In this document: one piece after another, positions 42,301 through 48,582 of the stretch
How the letters are laid out: each line of letters opens with the position of its first letter
Numbering within the stretch: the stretch's first letter is position 1
From: Membranipora membranacea
Taxonomy: Eukaryota; Bryozoa; Gymnolaemata; Cheilostomatida; Membraniporidae
Assembly: GCA_914767715.1 (NCBI GenBank)
Contig: OU612075.1
Location: 308,001 to 372,000 of the forward strand
DNA length: 64,000 bases
Reading direction: 5' to 3'
The notes under the pieces: model-generated
What the model saw: only the letters and a program-made list of their open reading frames with translations
Told to the model about the DNA's origin: nothing
Database searches by the model: none
Program-made: the position numbers and the translations under genes

Positions 42301-45300
42301 AGGAACCTATGACTCGAGGGAGCTCGTTGTCTTATACAGCCAAACTTGCTGCGCACCTCAAGCACACACTATACATGACCACAGGATAATCCAGGCTATT
42401 TATAGCTGTATTGTAAGGTTTGGTACATCACTGTGCACAGGTGCTATCTGCTGCAGCATGTGCCTACAGGCACAGGCCTCTCTGCAACATATGTCTTAGA
42501 TTAATTGATCAGTATTAAATGTGCCTCGATCGGAAACCAAGAGAAACCAATCTTTCGGAAATATTAGGGATCTGAAACCCTTAGTCTATGGGAGCTGCCT
42601 TTCTTGAAGGAATGCAGCGCCACGGCCCGCAGTGACAGTCAATGTGTCACAAGACTATCCCGCAGGTAGAATGTTAGTACAAACTGGTCTATATCCTCTA
42701 TGATGCCTGAGTACCTGTACCTACCCTATACCGCTTACCCTGATTGATTTTGTCGCTGATACACGAGACGTTATCACTGGACTTAGTGTAAGAGAAACCA
42801 CAGCTGCACTCATAAGATCCGATGTTATTATTACAGTACTGTTCACAGTACATACGCGGGGACTCACACTCATTCAAGTCTACAATCAGGATAAGCAAAG
42901 TATCGTATTTTTCATCCTTTATGTCATTTTTTAACAGCATACAACCTTAACCTTTCCTAGTCCATATATTAATTAATGTACTCATTCAATTTTATCATTC
43001 TCATGATACCAAAAGTACAAATAAAGTGAAACTGAAACTGAATATGTATACTATATACACAAACTATAGTTTATGTATTTGTTTTTCAACATATGTTCGT
43101 AAAAAAATAATGGGAGTAGAATACATCGTAAGAGTTGACAACATGCAACTTAATATTTGACCCATGCACTGAATCTGATGCCTGTACAGAGGGACAAAAG
43201 ACTGAATATCACAACAGGTTTGTAATCGGGCATCTGGGTGATTCTTTAAGAGATGAGAATCTCAAATATCAATTCCATGGCTACCTAGGTTTGGATACAC
43301 ACCGAATATTTATATAACTTGCAATGTGAGACAATCGAAAACCAAATTTTATAACCAACTTAAATTAAAAGGAAAATTTTGAGCAACATTCAAATCTGCA
43401 ATAACCTCAAATGCTAAGGTTTATCCATTGAGTTATTATATGTAATAACTCTATAGGTGCATCTAAGGTCTAACCTCCCGTTATCATCACCAGCAACTTG
43501 AAAAGCCTAGACTGATGACCTACATTGATATGCAAATAACACTATTAGTATGTATACCTTAGACATGGTCACATAGCCTTGGTGCCGAAAGTGTGTCCAT
43601 CCCTAGAATTTTCACTTTGGGTGGTCACATCAAATTTCCCTAACAGGTACTAAGGCTACGTGAATTGATTCATGACATATCCATCAGAGATACACATACA
43701 GCCGTATATCACATGATCAGTATAATGATTACCTATACAGAGTCTCTGTGGTGAGGAGGTAGTAGAGTTAATCTGGAATCCCTCCCTACAGTAACACTGA
43801 CCACCTTCAGGAGTTGTCCGACACTCATATTCACAGTTCAGCCTGTCACAGTTCTGACGTCCGCAGGTCTCTAACTAAAGTTATAGTAGAGTTAGTACTA
43901 AGCAAGCTAACAATCGTGTTTTGAGTACAAATTAAGCGTAGCTTATGACCTTTTCATTAACTTAACATTAATACAAAATGTTGTTCCAAAATGATTATGA
44001 GAATCCAGAAGACAACCCTTGTAACTTTACTGCCTTAGCCTTACTCAGACATCGCAGTCATAACACATAGACTGAGCTCTTTAGGGATTACAGAGTTGAA
44101 ATTTTGGTTCAATAAGAAACAACCATCCGTAACCGATAGGTAGTTTTACAGGCAGTGGATATATAATATATCTACCTCATCGTTACCATGTAGACAGTCT
44201 GTGCTGTTACCATCACATACTTTAGACATAGGTATACAAGTACCGGTCACACTGCACGGATACTGGTTAGCCCCACATGTATGCTCTATACACCTACAAA
44301 CATAGATATATGTATACAAGTACCGGTCACACTGCACGGATACTGGTTAGCCCCACATGTATGCTCTATACACCTACAAACGTAGATAAATATATATATA
44401 TATACAAGCACCAGACACACTGCACGGGTACTGGTTAGCCCCACATGTATGCTCTATCTAATACACCTACAAAAATTTTCCCAGTCGTCATTTGAGCAGC
44501 GCTGGGGGATATGACTGTGACCTTAAAAATGAAGATCAGAAATTGTGCCCTGGCCAAGGTCCGTCGGGCAAGAGTCTTGGGGCTCAGACTATGCCCAATC
44601 CAATGTGTGCAGCTTTTCATCTCGTAAATAAGTACGAAAAGTTCATTATTTGTCTGATGGATGTAGGAATACAAGTTGAGCGAATTTGCAAAACGTCAAT
44701 GTTTGGAAGTTTCTTCACACTCCTTGCTGTTTGCTAAGAAACAGAAGATTGGGCTGCCCCTAAAGAGGGACGCAAGGTGCCCTAATCTTCATACTGAGAA
44801 TGTGATACATCCTAGAAAACTAGAATGCATCCTAGAGGTGAGGCCATAGAGGACCTCCTAATCATAAGTGTGCAGCGAGCTGCCAAAACTGAACTGGCAC
44901 TAGTCGGCCATTGGCAGTGACACTTTGATCTTAGCCAATAGGCCGAGAAGCGATCTTTTCTTCACACTCCTCTATTAGGCCTTAAAAATTTCAATTGATA
45001 TCATAAGGTAAAAATATTATGATAGTGAACCATCTGAGCATGTCATACCAATGAATGTGGGTAGCAAGTGTAATTAGGGCAGAGCTGACCTAATTTTAAT
45101 TTGTTATTGTCCTGGTCATTCACCTCGACTTCAACATAATAATACAGTATTATAGAAAGTCAGTGAATAGAGTGACCCAAAGTCAACAAAATCGATGATG
45201 ATCAATGGGGGACAACTACATATCATGTTACATAAATTATTTACATAATCCTCATTTAAGATCAAACCACTTAGCATAAAAATATTGAGCTTGTTCAGCT

Positions 45301-46631
45301 TATGCTTGACTCTAAATTTGGCCACTTCAAAGAATAAATATTTCGAAACATGTGTTAAATCAAATGGAAGCTCATATTTTGATGATGCAAAAAAAAAGAG
45401 TTACAAAAACTCTCCAAGGGTGTTTTTGGTATATGTTTCAAGCCTGTCAATAATTCGACAATGCCTTGACTCGGCTATCCCACAATCCTCCCTTACAGAA
45501 AAATGGAACAACTTCTGAACGTGGTGACGTGATGATGGATGTAAAATATGGTTGATTTGTAGTGATGTAGAAAAAGACCCTAACATTTTCCAAAATTAAA
45601 ATGGTAAACACAAGTGCCTAGATCCTAGTGAAGGAGGCAAAAGAACTATAATCTATTGCTTGTCGAGTTTGCTTTTGAGGTGATCACAGTTTCAGTAAAG
45701 ACAGGTTCATCAAATAACTAGTTGAAACTAAAGCAAGCTTATATATATATAGCAAATTTCGATGTTTAAATTCCACCATAAATGCTACAGATTCAAAAAA
45801 CTGATCATTAATGCAATCAATTAGCAAAAAGTTTTAAGGTCCAATGAAATATTTCATTACGTAGGGAACATATGTAATATATATATATATATATATATTC
45901 TAGCTCAGCCGTCGATAAACTTTTGATAACAATACAAGGGAGACAGACCTGAATTCTGCCTCATCGCTCATATCAGCACAGTCAGCAGTACCGTCACACT
46001 GAGAGTCAGCAGATATACACTGAAGTCTATCAGCACATCTAAACTCATCAGTTCTACAGTCTACTGGTGCACCTGTAATATAGGATAATGTCAAGGTCCA
46101 GGGATAGAGAGGTCAAGAGTTCAACTGCCTATCATAAGGAAAGGTAACTCTCATTCCCTCCATTATGATGTCACTATGTACAGGAAGTTTGGGACATAGC
46201 ACTTTGTGATTGGCTGAGGCTGCAAACAACGTTTCTTCCATTGCACTTCCTGTACATTGGAACATCATAATGCAGGGAAAGAGAATATCATTCACTTATG
46301 GGAGGCACTCTTTTCACCATCAGTTCATGCCAAGTAGGAGATTGAAATGTTTCACTACGCAAATCTTATATAACTTTATCATACGAGTAATTGCCTGACT
46401 TTAACATAAATTGGTCTTCTGTAGTATTGAAGTTAAATTTGTGTATATTTTCACTCTGTAGGGTAGATCTGAGTACTAATGGCTACTTACTGCAGTTTCT
46501 TTCGTCACTCCCATCAGCACAATTTGGAGTGAGATCACAGACTAGCATAGTAGCGATACATGTAGGTGTATCAGTAGGACACGTATCACATCTTGTATAT
46601 CCTGACGGACAACTAGCTGTACATTTAGCCT
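270..46631 (-). CDS. LRP1: Giant LDL receptor-related protein (LRP1/LRP2 type), 57 exons, partial at both ends
   Basis: Gene-level entry. Known role of the family: a very large type I endocytic receptor that binds lipoproteins, protease-inhibitor complexes and other ligands through LDLa modules, and releases them in endosomes with help of YWTD propellers. Seen here: LDLa (Cys-rich with C-x-x-x-SDE), EGF and YWTD modules in the order 3 LDLa, 2 EGF, propeller, EGF, propeller, EGF, 8 LDLa, 2 EGF, four propeller-EGF pairs, 10 LDLa, EGF-CA. All exon joins checked keep frame, with GT donors and AG acceptors. The 8 and 10 clusters flanking four propellers fit both LRP1 and LRP2. Three LDLa modules in the first cluster is nearer LRP1 (two) than LRP2 (seven), so the symbol is tentative. 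The 5' exon with the signal peptide is not identified. The membrane anchor and cytoplasmic NPxY tail must lie left of the window. A 6.8-kb intron hosts opposite-strand genes. Confidence 0.93.
871..6410 (-). CDS. LRP EGF plus LDLa cluster III (ten modules)
   Basis: Ten exons: 6200-6410, 5634-5818, 4751-4891, 4155-4280, 3611-3725, 3094-3224, 2632-2790, 2166-2264, 1640-1796, 871-965. The first holds an EGF module ([18 protein letters not shown]) and the front half of LDLa 1. Ten LDLa modules follow, for example [96 protein letters not shown] and QDGSDELRC. Ten is the cluster III count of LRP1 and LRP2. Modules 5 and 7 have an additional cysteine pair. The donor of exon 5634-5818 is tandemly repeated four times. 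All phases agree. Confidence 0.9.
4535..4720. repeat. Dispersed repeat, copy 1
   Basis: Shares GATCAATTCAGGTTGGTTAT, then TGCAGAGAGACT and GATCTGCAAGCA, with 32,360-32,590. The class is unknown. Confidence 0.5.
5159..5303. mobile_element. Inverted-repeat element family 1, copy with 9-bp duplication
   Basis: Terminal repeats TAGCCTGGGTTTCAGGCC and (reverse complement) TAGACTCGGATTCAGTCC. Flanked by TATGAATCA (5150-5158) and TATGAATGA (5304-5312), an imperfect 9-bp target duplication. Confidence 0.75.
5521..5644 (-). repeat. 29-bp tandem repeat carrying a splice donor (4 copies)
   Basis: On the minus strand each unit contains GATCAATGTG/GTAAGGGTAC, i.e. the last bases of LRP exon 5634-5818 plus its donor. 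The native donor is the right-most copy; three copies follow in the intron at 29-bp steps. Decoys 1 and 2 would shift the frame, and decoy 3 lies beyond an in-frame stop. Confidence 0.9.
6774..10674 (-). CDS. LRP YWTD beta-propeller 6
   Basis: Four exons: 10450-10674, 10020-10188, 8059-8237, 6774-6986. Blade motifs: [33 protein letters not shown] and [11 protein letters not shown]. Phases 1, 2, 1, 1 join without a break. The intron 8238-10019 holds an inverted-repeat element (8336-8530), a hairpin (9431-9539) and a fragment of the 9-bp-duplication element family (about 9147-9200). The intron 6987-8058 has only a 10-bp repeat (7021-7082). Confidence 0.86.
7021..7082. repeat. 10-bp tandem repeat (TAAATACTTA)6
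   Basis: Six copies, one with a C variant, in the LRP intron just left of exon 6774-6986. Confidence 0.9.
8336..8530. mobile_element. Inverted-repeat element family 2, copy
   Basis: The left end ACACTATTATCACGTGTATC then CTCTGATCG is mirrored by CGATCAGAGATAAACATGC...ATCAGTGTG at the right. Shares body sequence (GAGTCAATTTAGTA, TACCCACCCCTAAT, CACCAAATTCCTT) with copies at 29541 and 39099. No coding capacity; a MITE-like element. Confidence 0.75.
9147..9200. mobile_element. Fragment of inverted-repeat element family 1
   Basis: TAGCCTGGGATACAGGCCAA followed by the first 30 bp of the family body, then unrelated sequence. Confidence 0.55.
9431..9539. mobile_element. Hairpin element with about 47-bp arms
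   Basis: The left arm AGAACAAGCTGGATCCATTT ... GTTGCCCCCCTTTATT is mirrored on the right (AATAAAGGGGGGCAAC ... AATGGATTACACTTGTTCT). Related sequence with GGAGTTGCTCCC-like cores occurs at about 8,566-8,690 and 30,700-30,826. Confidence 0.7.
10781..10819. repeat. 10-bp tandem repeat (CCTGCCATAC)4
   Basis: Four exact copies in the LRP intron between exons 10450-10674 and 11093-11278. Confidence 0.9.
11093..11278 (-). CDS. LRP EGF module between propellers 5 and 6
   Basis: Exon with a long lead segment and then [27 protein letters not shown] and KTCE; phases 1 to 1 with donor GTAAGT. Matches the LRP spacer EGF pattern NGGCEQLC. Confidence 0.88.
11416..11652. mobile_element. Inverted-repeat element family 1, fullest copy
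   Basis: TAGCCTGGGATTCAGGCCAA at the left, GGACTAAATCCACGTCTA at the right, with the shared body TTGGCTGATGGGTTTTGG. A clean target duplication is not visible. Confidence 0.7.
11891..14368 (-). CDS. LRP YWTD beta-propeller 5
   Basis: Five exons: 14221-14368, 13616-13761, 13017-13164, 12584-12763, 11891-12045. Blade motifs: [44 protein letters not shown] and [10 protein letters not shown]. All joins keep frame (2, 1, 2, 2, 1). Introns contain repeats rich in TAGCTAAC (about 12,425-12,515) but no further exon that I can see. Confidence 0.88.
14671..14793 (-). CDS. LRP EGF module between propellers 4 and 5
   Basis: Exon with [25 protein letters not shown] and GQCQ; phases 1 to 1, donor GTCAGT. 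Spacer EGF of the LRP type. Confidence 0.86.
15208..18088 (-). CDS. LRP YWTD beta-propeller 4
   Basis: Six exons: 17925-18088, 17347-17471, 16714-16842, 16045-16219, 15580-15711, 15208-15316. Blade motifs: [37 protein letters not shown] and DRLYYTDFD. The last exon needs the acceptor at 15317-15318 rather than the nearer one, because only that choice keeps the frame open. Introns here carry the inverted-repeat element copy at 17620-17846 and a 37-bp triplication at 16342-16456. Confidence 0.86.
16342..16456. repeat. 37-bp repeat, three copies
   Basis: Unit GGTGCTAAATCTGACAAACT plus 17 bp, in the LRP intron 16220-16713. No splice site is included. Confidence 0.85.
17620..17846. mobile_element. 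Inverted-repeat element family 1, copy with 9-bp duplication
   Basis: Ends match the family (AGCCTGTGATTCAGGCCAAC ... GACTAAATCCCAGTCTA). Flanked by GGTCTACAT (17611-17619) and GGTCTACGT (17847-17855). Confidence 0.75.
18421..18810 (-). repeat. 30-bp tandem repeat carrying a splice donor (13 copies)
   Basis: Units on the minus strand read GCAGTAAAG/GTAAGTAA plus about 12 bp. The right-most copy is the real exon end and donor of LRP exon 18809-18940. The other twelve repeat it at exact 30-bp intervals, with two variant units nearest the exon and two CGGTG-type variants within the array. Confidence 0.93.
18809..18940 (-). CDS. LRP EGF module between propellers 3 and 4
   Basis: Exon with [23 protein letters not shown] and STRCSK; phases 1 to 1. 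The donor AAAG/GTAAGTAG at 18807-18808 is the first of 13 tandem consensus donors in the adjoining 30-bp repeat. Reading through the native donor meets a TAG within three codons. Confidence 0.88.
19403..27734 (-). CDS. LRP YWTD beta-propeller 3, interrupted by the gene-bearing intron
   Basis: Four exons: 27517-27734, then 20522-20706, 19945-20173, 19403-19598. Blade motifs: [46 protein letters not shown] and [10 protein letters not shown]. The exon at 27517 ends in phase 0 (donor GTTAGT) and the next begins in phase 0, so blades 1 and 2 are continuous across a 6.8-kb intron. That intron carries two plus-strand reading frames. The acceptor of exon 20522-20706 lies in a 48-bp tandem duplication. 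Confidence 0.87.
20707..20815 (-). repeat. 48-bp tandem duplication containing a splice acceptor
   Basis: Units begin on the plus strand with CTACAAGGAG at 20707 and 20755, and CTACAACGAG at 20803. On the minus strand each of the first two ends TTGTCTTCTCCTTGTAG, a complete polypyrimidine tract and AG. The one at 20707-20708 serves LRP exon 20522-20706. Use of the next would add 48 nt that meet a TGA in the fourth codon. Confidence 0.85.
21647..23950 (+). CDS. Type I membrane protein with NHL-like ectodomain, nested in an LRP intron
   Basis: Three exons: 21647-21696, 21933-23008, 23286-23950, joined in phases 2 and 1 to give 596 residues; all introns GT/AG. Residues 1-23 are a signal peptide ([19 protein letters not shown]). 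The ectodomain holds NHL/propeller-type repeats, for example [10 protein letters not shown] followed by [18 protein letters not shown], and several NxS/T sites. A transmembrane helix lies at about 438-459 ([20 protein letters not shown]), then a tail of about 137 residues with tyrosine motifs ([20 protein letters not shown]). The function is not known. By architecture it is a cell-surface receptor or adhesion protein. It lies wholly inside the intron between LRP exons 27517 and 20706, on the opposite strand. No named orthologue recognised. Confidence 0.8.
23951..25107. other. Non-coding stretch between the two nested plus-strand frames
   Basis: Follows the TAA of the NHL protein. No polyadenylation signal stands out clearly, no long frame on either strand, and no LRP exon on the minus strand. 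It probably holds the 3' UTR of the first gene and either an intergenic gap or a long intron. Confidence 0.5.
25108..26295 (+). CDS. Ser/Thr-rich single-pass membrane protein frame (own gene or alternative last exon)
   Basis: Open for 395 codons. The N-terminal half is rich in Thr, Ser, Pro and NxT sites (mucin-like). One clear transmembrane helix ([20 protein letters not shown]) is followed by AWCRW and a basic, Pro/Ser-rich tail of about 190 residues ending in [10 protein letters not shown] second hydrophobic patch ([17 protein letters not shown]) precedes it. The ATG at 25108 gives no good signal peptide, so this may be only a terminal exon. AG acceptor-like sites occur at about 25,151 and 25,171; the latter would open in phase 1 with Asp-Leu-Met-Gly. 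That is the same phase in which the NHL-gene exon at 23008 ends. No family recognised. Confidence 0.6.
   Translation: MCHKFFSTIPYICFRSSLEPTDLMGFIIDPPVCLITPPQGKENETKPQPTLGLGKSTDSQITFNTTTHLQSTTSLTELPPNYQEVTNRSQTSTQPSTSTQGKDELSTSTYDSGVDLVIGILSMSVVTVMMIFEEIKILGLLPSDILPPTPTTDRTTTTTPGSTKQAGQGANNQSTEPNNNDDTIVISASVVFLGLIILVIAVAAWCRWSQSSKEREKADRRDSTTPLREGDELQPRSRPPTPAASDTHTSNYSVPHPLRSEQNSVSAYALPGPPQVFNKENTEGWGNDEHMRWDNGLNQDLWSSRDYHDHNEATSWQQSDGWAPYHHLEPIRPRTETGFFTERSTHPITPTVTYSGNIATQTTGYPAASSSSERSTLKPVFYISPGMYVYKATEV
26296..27516. other. Rest of the LRP intron right of the nested frames
   Basis: AT-rich sequence with a TA microsatellite at about 26,979-26,995 and no recognisable exon. It runs up to the donor (GTTAGT on the minus strand) of LRP exon 27517-27734. 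Confidence 0.5.
28141..28996 (-). CDS. LRP EGF pair before propeller 3
   Basis: The first EGF ([21 protein letters not shown]) sits in the 3' part of exon 28805-28996. The second is a calcium-binding EGF in exon 28141-28279 ([30 protein letters not shown]). Splice phases 0 to 1 agree with the neighbouring exons. The intron between them contains a 20-bp repeat (three copies, about 28,566-28,628). Confidence 0.88.
28566..28628. repeat. 20-bp repeat, three copies
   Basis: Unit ACAAATCGAGTGCACAGACT in the intron between the EGF exons of the pair before propeller 3. Confidence 0.85.
28805..33540 (-). CDS. LRP EGF plus LDLa cluster II (eight modules)
   Basis: Seven exons: 33340-33540, 32796-33002, 32040-32156, 31447-31603, 30363-30592, 29306-29472, 28805-28996. 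The first exon holds an EGF module ([24 protein letters not shown]) and the start of LDLa 1. Eight LDLa modules follow, ending for example [66 protein letters not shown] and [10 protein letters not shown]. Several modules are split by an intron shortly after their first cysteine. Module 5 has two extra cysteines ([10 protein letters not shown]). The last exon runs on into the next EGF module. Eight is the count for cluster II of LRP1 and LRP2. Confidence 0.9.
29541..29740. mobile_element. Inverted-repeat element family 2, copy
   Basis: Same ends and body as the 8336 copy (ACACTATTAACATGTGTATC ... TTTTGATCAGAGATATACATG ... AATCAGTGTG). Lies in the LRP intron 29473-30362. Confidence 0.75.
30990..31190. 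mobile_element. Inverted-repeat element family 1, reversed copy
   Basis: Begins TAGACTGGGATTCAGTC and ends CCATTGTTGGCCTGGG before a run of G; same body as the other copies in opposite orientation. The right end is degraded by the G run. Confidence 0.65.
32360..32590. repeat. Dispersed repeat, copy 2
   Basis: Partner of 4,535-4,720, with an internal insertion relative to it. In the LRP intron 32157-32795. Confidence 0.5.
33932..34138. mobile_element. Inverted-repeat element family 1, left-truncated copy
   Basis: The body from TATTATGGCTTGAGTTGGAT onward and the right end TTGTTGGACTGAATCCAATT match the family; the left terminal repeat is missing. Confidence 0.6.
34467..37771 (-). CDS. LRP YWTD beta-propeller 2
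   Basis: Five exons: 37597-37771, 37072-37276, 36402-36505, 35483-35629, 34467-34631. Blade motifs: [32 protein letters not shown] and [11 protein letters not shown]. Exon joins keep frame (phases 0, 1, 2, 1, 1, 1). The intron 34632-35482 is occupied by a 36-bp minisatellite, and the intron 36506-37071 shows nothing I recognise. Confidence 0.88.
34765..35245. repeat. 36-bp minisatellite (about 13-14 copies)
   Basis: Unit GTTGAGCCTCCACTGCGGAC plus 16 bp, in the LRP intron between exons 35483-35629 and 34467-34631. The unit is a multiple of three, so one minus-strand frame stays open (12-residue repeat with QQSPTTGSA), but it is not flanked by fitting splice sites. Confidence 0.9.
37425..37459. 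repeat. 35-bp near-perfect palindrome
   Basis: CATAGACTTAATATAC paired with GTATATTGAGTCTATG, in the LRP intron right of exon 37072-37276. Confidence 0.75.
37988..38180. mobile_element. Inverted-repeat element family 1, copy with 9-bp duplication
   Basis: TAGCCTGTGATCCAGGC at the left and GGACTGAATCCCAGTCTA at the right. Flanked by GCTAATTAG (37979-37987) and GCAAATTAG (38181-38189). Confidence 0.75.
38530..38600 (-). repeat. 21-bp repeat of donor-like GTGAG units
   Basis: Directly after the donor of exon 38601-38785, units of GTGAGGCTGCTTAGTGTCAT follow two to three times, so the strand reads GTGAG(T/A/G) four times within about 70 bp. Confidence 0.8.
38601..38785 (-). CDS. LRP EGF module between propellers 1 and 2
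   Basis: Single exon, in phase 1 and out phase 0. Contains [20 protein letters not shown] and NGCKK, the cysteine pattern of LRP spacer EGF modules. Its donor (GAATCG/GTGAGT) is followed at once by a 21-bp tandem repeat that supplies further GTGAG strings. Confidence 0.86.
39099..39494. mobile_element. Copy of inverted-repeat element family 2 with internal CAGTAC/CAGTCC minisatellite
   Basis: The flanks GAGTCAATTTAGTAC... and CACCCGCCCCTAAT...TTCACTCTCTATCGATC...ATCAGTGTG match the element copies at 8336 and 29541. Where those have a short GTACCTCAGATGTAC-like segment, this copy holds about 40 hexamer units (CAGTAC and CAGTCC mixed, about 39,115-39,365). Confidence 0.8.
39507..42106 (-). CDS. 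LRP YWTD beta-propeller 1
   Basis: Five exons: 41943-42106, 41177-41324, 40672-40816, 40090-40296, 39507-39718. Blade motifs visible: [30 protein letters not shown] and RNIYVTDF, with typical LDVDP-like strands ([12 protein letters not shown]). The joined frame is continuous. The intron between 41324 and 41943 contains a GGTATTAAGGTGGGGTTGAG-type minisatellite (about 41,380-41,685), and the intron left of 39507 has no coding signal until the EGF exon at 38601. Confidence 0.88.
41380..41685. repeat. 12-13-bp minisatellite (ACCACCTCAACCCC / ACCACCTTAATACC)
   Basis: About 24 mixed units in an LRP intron, starting some 50 bp from the acceptor of exon 41177-41324. Confidence 0.85.
42739..43874 (-). 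CDS. LRP EGF pair before propeller 1
   Basis: Two exons. 43733-43874 is an EGF module (six cysteines, with TCGRQNC and CYCREGFQI). 42739-42879 is a calcium-binding EGF module opening DLNECES and closing DNVSC. This non-CA then CA order directly before a YWTD propeller is the standard LRP arrangement. Donors are GTAATC and GTAAGC; acceptors follow T-rich tracts. Both exons are phase 1 to phase 1 or compatible with the next exon. Confidence 0.87.
43539..43727. mobile_element. Diverged copy of inverted-repeat element family 2
   Basis: ACACTATTAGTATGTATACC at the left and CATCAGAGATACACATACA...ATCACATGATCAGTATAATG at the right, with a weaker match in the middle. In the LRP intron between the two EGF exons at 42739 and 43733. 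Confidence 0.55.
44176..46631 (-). CDS. LRP exons 1-3 seen: LDLa cluster I (three modules)
   Basis: Exons at 46491-46631, 45949-46072 and 44176-44293, read right to left. Each carries one LDLa module ending in the calcium-binding Asp/Glu motif: [24 protein letters not shown], and DCLHGNDE. The first is divergent (extra [11 protein letters not shown] stretch), so it may be less well folded or simply atypical. Phases are 1, 1, 2, 0, and the joins read through. The exon 46491-46631 opens in phase 1, so at least one upstream coding exon (signal peptide) must exist. I could not find one with a matching phase. The last exon has a 5' half and acceptor that are tandemly triplicated (see the repeat at 44232). 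Confidence 0.85.
44232..44475 (-). repeat. 80-90-bp triplication of an acceptor and half an LDLa exon
   Basis: Three copies of the segment running (minus strand) TTTGTAG/GTGTATAGAG through CGGTACTTGTATAC. The left-most is the functional 5' half of exon 44176-44293. Copies 2 (acceptor at 44374-44375) and 3 (44401-44475, slightly diverged) lie upstream in the intron. Reading from acceptor 2 gives the same LDLa half followed by a frame shift into a stop. Confidence 0.85.
46127..46308. mobile_element. Hairpin element with about 55-60-bp imperfect arms
   Basis: CATTATGATGTCACTATGTA then CAGGAAGT on the left pairs with ACTTCCTGTACATTGGAACA then TCATAATG on the right. Pairing continues outward through TTCCCTCC / GCAGGGAA to GCCTATCATAAG / CTTATGGGAGGC. 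No coding capacity. Confidence 0.65.
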
Positions 46632-47372
46632 CTGTAACAAAAACTGGAAGTATAAGATAAGAGTGTCCCACAAAGCGATAAACGCAGATGATACACAGAT
46701 AAAATATTTAGTTCCACCCTGAGCTTTTCTATAGAGATGTATCAGGTAAATTCTTTGGTGACACGCGATTGAGCAAATCACTCAGGTATAATCAGGAGAT
46801 CTACAGGGCTGCTGACAAGACCGATAATCCTGCAATTTGGCTGCAGTTGTGAACCAGGCTTTAGTGATGTCATTTCCTAGAAATGGAGTTATAATTCATA
46901 CTTCATAATCTGGGATAATGATTGACAGAGGAGCAGGATTAGAAGTGGTAACATAGTGTACTGCATTGCACATAGACCGAGAAACTGTGAAATGTGCCTC
47001 CAAAATATTGGAAGATCTTCCGCAGACAATAGTGGCTGTGTTCATCATAGTTATATCAAGCTTGGTCCCACTTTGTGGAGGCGCTGAGGCAAAGGTTATC
47101 ATCCTGAACATCGGGCCTGAATTAATTCACCTAGTTCCTAGGTAGGATAATAACAAAGCGCAAAAATTCTGTAAAATTTGGAGTGCAATGGATGACTGGT
47201 CATCTCATAAACTCGAACTATGGGAGTTGCTTTTCTTGATGGAAGAGAGCACCCAAAATCGCTATGCTGCGGGTATCATTATATGTAATGAGACTCTATC
47301 CTGCAAGTCAAAATGGTTTTGGCTGGACAGCAAAACTACAGCGCTATAATGTGATATCAAAGTATCCGCTGC

Positions 47373-47418
47373 AGTATTACCAGAGACTATAGATATATCG
47401 ATAGTCTCTGGTATTACT
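47373..47418. repeat. 46-bp near-perfect palindrome
   Basis: AGTATTACCAGAGACTATAG ... CTATAGTCTCTGGTA-type arms around ATATATCG; shares its arms with the palindrome at 49326. Confidence 0.8.
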
Positions 47419-48582
47419 ATGTAAATTTAATCGGCACTAGACCGATGATATAACCTGCTCAGCCTGTATAATAACAGGGATATTCTGTAGAGAGGTGGTG
47501 TTGATTCAATGGCTCAAAAATATTTACAGGGTATTGAGAAAATGTACATAAAGGATCAATTACTTGACACAAAAGGATGGCTATGACGGTGATGGACTTG
47601 TATAGGGGAATAAATGAAGCGATCAAGAGCTTATCCTGGCAGTCATGCTCCCTCAAATACCCCCCACCCCCTTTAAATGAACAGTAAGTAAGTTGAAATA
47701 TTATACTGTTTCAAGTAAACAATCAGTTTTTATGGAAGACCTAAGAATTATGATCAATATATTTTTCTATAGTATACACATATTGTGCATCTGTTCCACT
47801 GTTTCATCAGAATACTGGTACCATATTTAAAGTGAAGCAGTGTAGTCAGATGGGGGGGGGCAAGTGTTTGGGGGCTCAAACAACTAAAATACTAACTGCA
47901 TGCAGAATATCTTTGCTGACGCATGCAATCAAATCCAGAAGGGTAATAAAAGTGCTCAAATAATTTATCCATATTGTTAATGTTATGTCCCCAACTCTAA
48001 ACAAACATAAAAACTTATCAGAGGACAATTATTTACAGGACAGTGGACCGACACAATGGACATACTAAGCTTTCAGTTTTCGCCTTTCATTGGCTTGACA
48101 ATGGAAGGCAAAAGAGATAAACAAACTTTAAAGACTGGAAACAAGATGCCCAGACATTCAATAACCTGTAACAGGTAGTGCCTACTGTAGCAATTCAGTG
48201 GTATAATATATCATTTTCATACACACAAAATAACTCCGCAAATAACAATAACAAATAAATGGTGTCAATGTTCATCGACAGTGTAAAGCTTCTCATTCAG
48301 CTATGCATTAGTTTTGGCGAAAAATATTCAATGATAACTCATATAAGTAAAACTTCAGAAATCAAAAGTTGATCTATTCACAAACGAATTGTCACCGAAC
48401 TTGCTAAACTTACATCTGTGAATATTTAAGTCCTTGGCATGGTATGCAGCAGTCATGACCAACATACAGGGAGAAATTGGGTGGTAGATTTGGACACGTC
48501 ACCAGTCAAACACTTTGGGCAGGCCAATATAAACTGTGATTAATCACCAAGTGGAACTATAAAAATCACCCAGTGTCTTGCA

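Noticed and set aside
47459-47656. Minus-strand frame with a hydrophobic stretch (SITVIAILLC) as the LRP signal-peptide exon
   Set aside because: The only phase-1 exit (before GTCAAG) would create a TAG when joined to exon 46491-46631, and the donor is weak.
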